DNA of 17,734 nucleotides. It comes from an uncultured Collinsella sp. (GTDB taxonomy: Bacteria; Actinomycetota; Coriobacteriia; Coriobacteriales; Coriobacteriaceae). A program made the translations under genes and the position numbers. Of the stretch, positions 14,064-17,734 are shown piece after piece. Every line of letters starts with the position of its first letter. Position 1 is the first letter of the stretch. The stretch spans positions 1 through 17,734 of the forward strand of contig USDE01000009.1 in assembly GCA_900553345.1 (NCBI GenBank), read 5' to 3'. The notes under the pieces are model-generated. The model made no database searches and had not been told where the DNA came from. It saw nothing but the letters and a program-made list of their open reading frames with translations.

Positions 14064-14107
14064 CGTTTGGGCTGTGAGTCGAGGGCGATTACGGACGCAG
14101 CGCTTGC

Positions 14108-15061
14108 CTACTGACCGCGCACGCGGCGGGCGATACGGTCGGAAAGCGACGCCTTGTCGGCGCGGTTCTTACCCCAAAACGCGCAGGCCACCATGCCGGG
14201 GCCCACGTGCGAGCCAATGGTGGGACCCACGGAGCTGCGAATGATCGTGACGTCGGCGCAGCCCTCCTCCTTGCGAATGGCGGCTTCGAGCCAGTCGCCG
14301 TCCTTTTCGGCATCGGCCGTCATGATCGCGATGGGCATGGTGCGGTCGGGCACGTAGTTCTCGCGGAACGACTTGAGGATGGACTTGAGCGCCTTCTTGC
14401 GGCCGCGGTTGACGCCGATCAGCGACAGCGAGCCGGCCAGGTCGTAGGAGAGCTCGGGCTTGACGTCGAGCTTTGCCGTGAGCTGCGCCGCCGCGGGCGG
14501 AATGCGGCCGCCGGCAGCCAGTGCGTCGAAGCTCTCGAGCGTAAAGTAGCCGTGCACGTAGGTCTTTGCCTCGTTTGCCCAATCGACCAGCTGCTTGGCG
14601 GTCAGTCCCGCCGAACGCTGGCGCACGGCCTCGAGCGCCAAGAGCGCGCCGGTCGCACAGGGCAGAGCGTTGTCGACCACGTAGAGCTCAAAGTTGGGAT
14701 ACTCGGCGCGCACGGCATCTGCCGCCTGGCACGCGGAGTTGTAGCTCGACGACAGCGCCGAGGTAAAACACAGGTAGACCGTGGGCGTGCCCTCTTTGGC
14801 GCACTCGGTAAAGAACTCGATATAGCGACCGAGCGACACAGCCGAGGTGGACACGCGGGCACCGGCGCGCATGCGGTCGTAGAACTCCTTAGGGCTCATG
14901 CTCGACCAGATGTCATCCGTGCGCTCTTCGCCATCGATAATGAAGGGGAAACCCAGGATATCGACATCGAGGTTCGCGGCGACCTCGGGACTAAAGTCGC
15001 AGCAGGTATCGACGACGATGCGGCAACGGTCCGAATGGCCGGTAGATGCAGCCTTGTCCAT
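14108..15061 (-). CDS. DegV family fatty-acid-binding protein
   Basis: Protein of 317 aa with the full DegV pattern: VVDTCCDFSPEV near the N-terminus, FPFIIDGEE, the fatty-acid headgroup motif RVSTSAVS (the family's TSQPS region), CFTSALSSSYNSA, VVDNALPCATGALLALEAV, AAGGRIPPAAAQ, and NRGRKKALKSI. DegV (FakB-type) proteins bind a fatty acid; with the kinase FakA this yields acyl-phosphate for phospholipid synthesis. No FakA gene is in view. The ATG at 15061 follows AAGGAG at 8 nt; a TTG one codon upstream is also possible. It lies behind the terminator of hpf, so it has its own promoter. I saw no clear terminator after it before the next operon's promoter. Confidence 0.9.
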   Translation of the reverse strand: MDKAASTGHSDRCRIVVDTCCDFSPEVAANLDVDILGFPFIIDGEERTDDIWSSMSPKEFYDRMRAGARVSTSAVSLGRYIEFFTECAKEGTPTVYLCFTSALSSSYNSACQAADAVRAEYPNFELYVVDNALPCATGALLALEAVRQRSAGLTAKQLVDWANEAKTYVHGYFTLESFDALAAGGRIPPAAAQLTAKLDVKPELSYDLAGSLSLIGVNRGRKKALKSILKSFRENYVPDRTMPIAIMTADAEKDGDWLEAAIRKEEGCADVTIIRSSVGPTIGSHVGPGMVACAFWGKNRADKASLSDRIARRVRGQ

Positions 15062-15079
15062 CAAAGCGACTCCTTACGT

Positions 15080-15111
15080 AAAAAGGCGGCCACCCGCATG
15101 GGATGGCCGCC
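15080..15111 (-). terminator. Rho-independent terminator after hpf
   Basis: GGCGGCCA (15085-15092) pairs with TGGCCGCC (15104-15111), with extra CCC/GGG pairing inside. The minus strand continues into five T (15084-15080). It lies 30 bases after the hpf stop. Confidence 0.88.
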
Positions 15112-15140
15112 AACCGTTAACTCATGCAAGTTAACGTATT

Positions 15141-15725
15141 TTACTCGTCAAGTGTTTCGATGCGGGGCTTGATGATGCCATATCCACCATTCTTACGGTG
15201 ATACACCACATTGATGAGACCGGTCGTCGCGTTCTCGAACACGTAGAAGTCGTGGCCCAGCAAATCGGTCTGCACCAGCGCCTGCTCCTCGGTCATCGGG
15301 GTGACATCGATGACCTTCTCGCGGACGAGCAGGTCGTCGTCCTCCTCGGGCAGCAGCAGGTCGGCCAGATCCTCAACGCGCTCGACCGGCGCGACATCCG
15401 CGGCACTGGCACCACCCTGGCGGTTGTCCACGACCTTGGTCTTGAACTTGCGCAGCTGGCGGGTGACCTTATCGGCGGAGAGGTCGATGGCAGCATACAT
15501 ATCTGCGCCGTGCTCGGCAACGCGAATCACCGAACCGCGGGCACGAGCCGTGACCTCGACGATTGCCGGGTTGGGGTTCGAGGGGTTCTTCTCATAACGA
15601 AGCACGACGTCGACTGTCATGGGCTCGATGTCGAAAACCTTGAGCGCCTCGCCGATTTTCTCATCCACATGCGCACGCAGAGCATCGGTTACCGTCGTCT
15701 TGCGTCCAGAAACCTTGATATCCAT
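15141..15725 (-). CDS. hpf: Long-form ribosome hibernation promoting factor
   Basis: Protein of 194 aa, matching the long form of HPF. The N-terminal domain (1-100) has MDIKVSGRKTTVTDALRAHVDEKI, then PAIVEVTARARG, DMYAAIDLSADKVTRQLRKFKTK. A linker (about 101-132) leads to the C-terminal domain (133-190): VREKVIDVTPMTEEQALVQTDLLGHDFYVF.NATTG.INVVYHRKNGGYGIIKP, which drives dimerisation of two ribosomes into inactive 100S particles during stress or stationary phase. I chose the ATG at 15725, with TTGGAG 6 nt upstream; the open frame extends 20 codons further, but the family begins at MDIKVSG. It is a single gene with its own terminator. A perfect hairpin lies at 15847-15870 in the upstream region. 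Confidence 0.95.
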   Translation of the reverse strand: MDIKVSGRKTTVTDALRAHVDEKIGEALKVFDIEPMTVDVVLRYEKNPSNPNPAIVEVTARARGSVIRVAEHGADMYAAIDLSADKVTRQLRKFKTKVVDNRQGGASAADVAPVERVEDLADLLLPEEDDDLLVREKVIDVTPMTEEQALVQTDLLGHDFYVFENATTGLINVVYHRKNGGYGIIKPRIETLDE

Positions 15726-15846
15726 ACGTGGCTCCAATCTGCCTCGGGGACTTACTGTACTGGCTATGTACCCATTGCCGTGCATTTAATCACGCGAATT
15801 CCCAAAGACCCGAATAACGACTGCTTGATACCGCATACCGAAGTCT

Positions 15847-15870
15847 CGCACTTTTCCGTGGCAAAGTGCG
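15847..15870. promoter_or_regulatory. Perfect inverted repeat upstream of hpf
   Basis: CGCACTTT (15847-15854) and AAAGTGCG (15863-15870) are exact reverse complements with an 8-nt spacer, about 120 bases before the hpf start. No T-run follows on either strand. It could be an operator or leader hairpin. The rest of 15726-16042 holds only the terminator at 15936-15976. Confidence 0.4.
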
Positions 15871-15935
15871 CTATAGGAAGGCGTCGACGGAGTTAATTTT
15901 TCTCCTGGAAATTAGCTTTGACCTGCTAGTTTTAC

Positions 15936-15976
15936 CAAAATAGAAAAGCCGGGCTCCCCTATTTGGGAGACCCGGC
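15936..15976 (-). terminator. Rho-independent terminator after the solute-binding lipoprotein gene
   Basis: GCCGGGCTCCC (15948-15958) pairs with GGGAGaCCCGGC (15965-15976), one bulged A, loop 6 nt. On the minus strand it runs into TTTTCTATTTTGG (15947-15935). It is 67 bases past the stop at 16043. Confidence 0.88.
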
Positions 15977-16042
15977 CATGCGTGTTGAAACCGTGAAGAA
16001 GTGCCTCGTTCAATGTATGGCAGGCGCCACCCCTACCAATAA

Positions 16043-17053
16043 CTAGCTATTGAGCTTGTTGATGTCATCGTCGGTGATGGTGCCCTCCTGGCTAGACGAC
16101 GGGCTGTCGCCGTTGTTATCAGAGGCGTCGTCATCGGAGGACTCGGTCTCGTTGGACGTGGAGTCGGATGCCTGCACATTGGCCCCCGAAACGGTCTTGG
16201 CGGTAAGGTCATAGGGCATCTGTCCGTACCAGACGCAGTGGACTGCCTCGAGCGTGCCATCGACCGTGATGCCATCGAGGGCATCGCTCGCGGCACGGCA
16301 CAGCTCATCGTTAGAGCTTAGGCCTGCGACGCCAAGCGTGGAGGGCGCCTCGAGCGTACCGACATAGGAGATCTGACTCATCAGGCGCGCGAGGTAACCA
16401 CCGGCCGTGGAATCACAGATCACGTAATCGACCTCGCCCGACTCGAGTGCCTCGAAGCACTCGTTGATGTTGGAGAAGGTCTTTTGGTTGGCCGTGATGC
16501 TCTGCTTGGCAAGCGCTTCCTGCGAGGCCGAGGAAGTCTGAACGCCCAAGGTAGCAGTGTTGAGTGTGTCGGTTGAGACACTCGGGGACTCTCCGTCGCT
16601 GGTCTTGCCGAACACGGCGGCAGCATCGTACAGACAGGTGCCAAGCGAGCTGATGTCGCCGCCCGCAGACTTGATGTCGCCAATAAAGATGTCGGCCTTT
16701 TTATCGCTGAGCGCGGAATCGGCCGAGGACGCATCGACAAAAGCAACCTTGAGACCCATGCGGCACGCGAGGGCACGAGCGGCATCGACCGCATAGCCCG
16801 TGAGGTTTCCGTCGGCATCCTGCATGGCTTGCGGGGCATCGGAAGTATCGAGGGCGACCGTCAGGGTTCCCGGCGTGACCAGGGCATTGTCCGATACCGT
16901 GGGGGTAACGGTCTCGCGCTCGATCTGGTCGATCGTGGGCGTCGTGAACGTGGACAGTGGATTGAACGCGCATCCGCTCAGGCCCAAAACGGCAATGACC
17001 GCCGCGGCCCCAGCACCTAACCGAGCCGCATGCATCAAGCTGCCCCTCACCAT
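16043..17053 (-). CDS. Orphan solute-binding lipoprotein, SBP family 3-like, with acidic Ser-rich tail
   Basis: Protein of 336 aa from the chosen start. Residues 1-27 form a lipoprotein signal with lipobox LSGC, Cys28 being the lipidation site. The mature part looks like a family 3 periplasmic-type binding protein: GTLTVALDTSDAPQAMQDADGNLTGYAVDAARALACRMGLKVAFV (62-106), KADIFIGDI (119-127), TATLGVQTSSASQEAL (166-181), CFEALESGEVDYVICDSTAGGYL (199-221). The tail (295-336) is Ser/Asp/Glu-rich and probably disordered. Such proteins catch amino acids or similar small molecules for ABC importers, but no permease or ATPase is in view. Start choice: ATG 17053 has AGGG 8 nt upstream; ATG 17035 (GAGGGG upstream) is nearly as good. 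The frame is open for another 166 codons upstream with poor codon use, probably not translated. It is a single gene ending at a terminator. Confidence 0.82.
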   Translation of the reverse strand: MVRGSLMHAARLGAGAAAVIAVLGLSGCAFNPLSTFTTPTIDQIERETVTPTVSDNALVTPGTLTVALDTSDAPQAMQDADGNLTGYAVDAARALACRMGLKVAFVDASSADSALSDKKADIFIGDIKSAGGDISSLGTCLYDAAAVFGKTSDGESPSVSTDTLNTATLGVQTSSASQEALAKQSITANQKTFSNINECFEALESGEVDYVICDSTAGGYLARLMSQISYVGTLEAPSTLGVAGLSSNDELCRAASDALDGITVDGTLEAVHCVWYGQMPYDLTAKTVSGANVQASDSTSNETESSDDDASDNNGDSPSSSQEGTITDDDINKLNS

Positions 17054-17384
17054 GTCCACTACCCTGCCTTCTGTGTCGTATACGATCCGTGCCCCGCACG
17101 GAATATCGGGTTGTTCCCACCAGCTGACCTGGTATTTGACCCCACACTTGCGCACCGGGGCGTTTGCTCGGGAGGCCGCAGCCACCTTCACGACTGGCCC
17201 GCTCGCCCGCGAGGCGGTATTGCCCCAAAGAAAGTAGAACGGACGGTGCGGCTTACATCTAGGACGCGCCATGATCGCGCCGCGCGCACGCGGTCGCTTA
17301 CGTGGATCCCTTTGACCGCGTCTGTCTTGGACTAGGATGGGCATTTCGTCCGTCCGCAACCACAGCCTGGCAGGAACGTAGCGC
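17054..17384 (-). other. Long transcribed leader or N-terminal extension of the lipoprotein gene
   Basis: About 330 bases without a convincing gene. On the minus strand it is open in frame with the lipoprotein. Candidate starts are 17344 (ATG, weak GGACGG before it) and 17272 (ATG, no ribosome site). The encoded peptide (for example KYQVSWWEQPDIPCG) is not recognised, and codons such as AGA, AGG, CGA and GGG are common, unlike the neighbours. I looked for riboswitch motifs and found none that fit. Confidence 0.4.
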
Positions 17385-17413
17385 ATTATAGCTAAGTTCA
17401 AGCTATAGTTTAA
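17385..17413 (-). promoter_or_regulatory. Promoter upstream of the lipoprotein gene, with palindrome
   Basis: Minus strand: TTAAAC (17413-17408), 17-base spacer, perfect TATAAT (17390-17385). The spacer and -10 hold an inverted repeat TATAGCT (17387-17393) / AGCTATA (17401-17407), suggesting repressor control. The transcript would have a leader of about 320 nt if translation starts at 17053. Confidence 0.55.
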
Positions 17414-17485
17414 GGTTAGGGACGTTATTCGCATCGCGAGCACAGATTTCGCAGGTCGGGGCGGACCATTCGTGCCCCCATGAAG

Positions 17486-17581
17486 CCCGGAGCTCCCCCA
17501 CGGGGAGCCCCGGGGCACCCGTCTCAGGGTGCCGTGTGCAAAAAACGGCAAATATGAGTACTGCTACCAATTTAGTAGCAG
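17486..17581. repeat. Three consecutive hairpins at the right end
   Basis: First: CCCGG-a-GCTCCCC with GGGGAGC-c-CCGGG (17486-17514). Second, directly abutting: GGCACCC with GGGTGCC (17514-17533). Third: CTGCTAC with GTAGCAG (17561-17567 and 17575-17581). None has a proper T-run. A perfect palindrome CTTGGCGCCAAG follows at 17626-17637. I see no gene in 17414-17734; one minus-strand frame is open from the right edge to 17403 but matches nothing I know. Confidence 0.5.
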
Positions 17582-17734
17582 CGTATTTCCGCCCCACGAG
17601 CCCTTTTTGAGTTCCGCACAGCCCGCTTGGCGCCAAGATATTCCACATTCGTTTATTATCTCGGTCGCGCGCGCAGACGTGGTGTAAGAGTGTCCTGAGG
17701 TCCGTCGCTGCAAGTCCCGATGTTACTCCTTCTT

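Noticed and set aside
12939..14114. Plus-strand frame encoding a very hydrophobic Ala/Val-rich start
   Set aside because: It is the antisense of the His/Cys-rich tail (CAC/CAT codons read back as GTG/ATG), so the hydrophobic look is an artefact.
17090..17230. Cyclic-di-GMP-type riboswitch, suggested by GAGCAAACG and GCGCAAG
   Set aside because: Spacing between the two motifs is too short and the tetraloop/receptor parts are missing.
17240..17734. RNase P RNA, tmRNA or SRP RNA in the GC-rich, hairpin-rich right end
   Set aside because: None of the conserved cores of these RNAs is present on either strand.

Overview
The window looks like chromosome of a Coriobacteriia gut actinobacterium, most likely Collinsella. 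Reasons: moderately high GC, strong AAGGAG-type ribosome binding sites, mannose-family PTS genes of the kind found in Firmicutes and Coriobacteria, and proteins typical of the group (long-form HPF, DegV, a flavodoxin). The genus is inferred from general resemblance, since no search was possible. All genes but one (the flavodoxin) lie on the minus strand. No tRNA, rRNA, CRISPR array, insertion sequence or prophage was seen.

Positions 1-8845 hold a sugar catabolism cluster that I read as N-acetylgalactosamine/galactosamine (aga-type) utilisation. In transcription order it runs: PTS EIIA - YajC-like protein - EIIB - EIIC - EIID - terminator - GntR/UTRA regulator - AgaS-type SIS isomerase/deaminase - terminator - amino-sugar-6-phosphate deacetylase - (convergent flavodoxin) - aldose-1-epimerase-like protein - LacC-like tagatose-6-phosphate kinase (cut by the left edge). 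Together these would import and phosphorylate GalNAc, deacetylate and deaminate/isomerise it to tagatose-6-phosphate, and phosphorylate that to the 1,6-bisphosphate. The aldolase is not in view. A 13-nt operator core, CTGGTAGTAACCA, resembling DasR/NagR sites, occurs upstream of both agaS and the PTS operon and ties them to the GntR protein.

Positions 8846-9476 are a non-coding control region rich in inverted and direct repeats. Positions 9477-14009 hold an unusual membrane protein with an acidic cytoplasmic part, an NAD-type isocitrate dehydrogenase, a frameshifted HEAT-repeat gene, a small two-helix membrane protein, and a beta-hydroxyacid dehydrogenase with a 51-residue His/Cys-rich tail. 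The last four are packed like an operon. Positions 14108-15725 hold DegV and the hibernation factor HPF. Positions 16043-17053 hold an orphan solute-binding lipoprotein. The right end (17054-17734) has a promoter and several hairpins but no gene I can name.

The points most worth a second look are: an apparent exact 15-codon loss of the phosphosugar-binding motif in AgaS; the metal-binding tail on the dehydrogenase; the extracytoplasmic insertion in EIID; and the repeat-rich control region upstream of the PTS operon.
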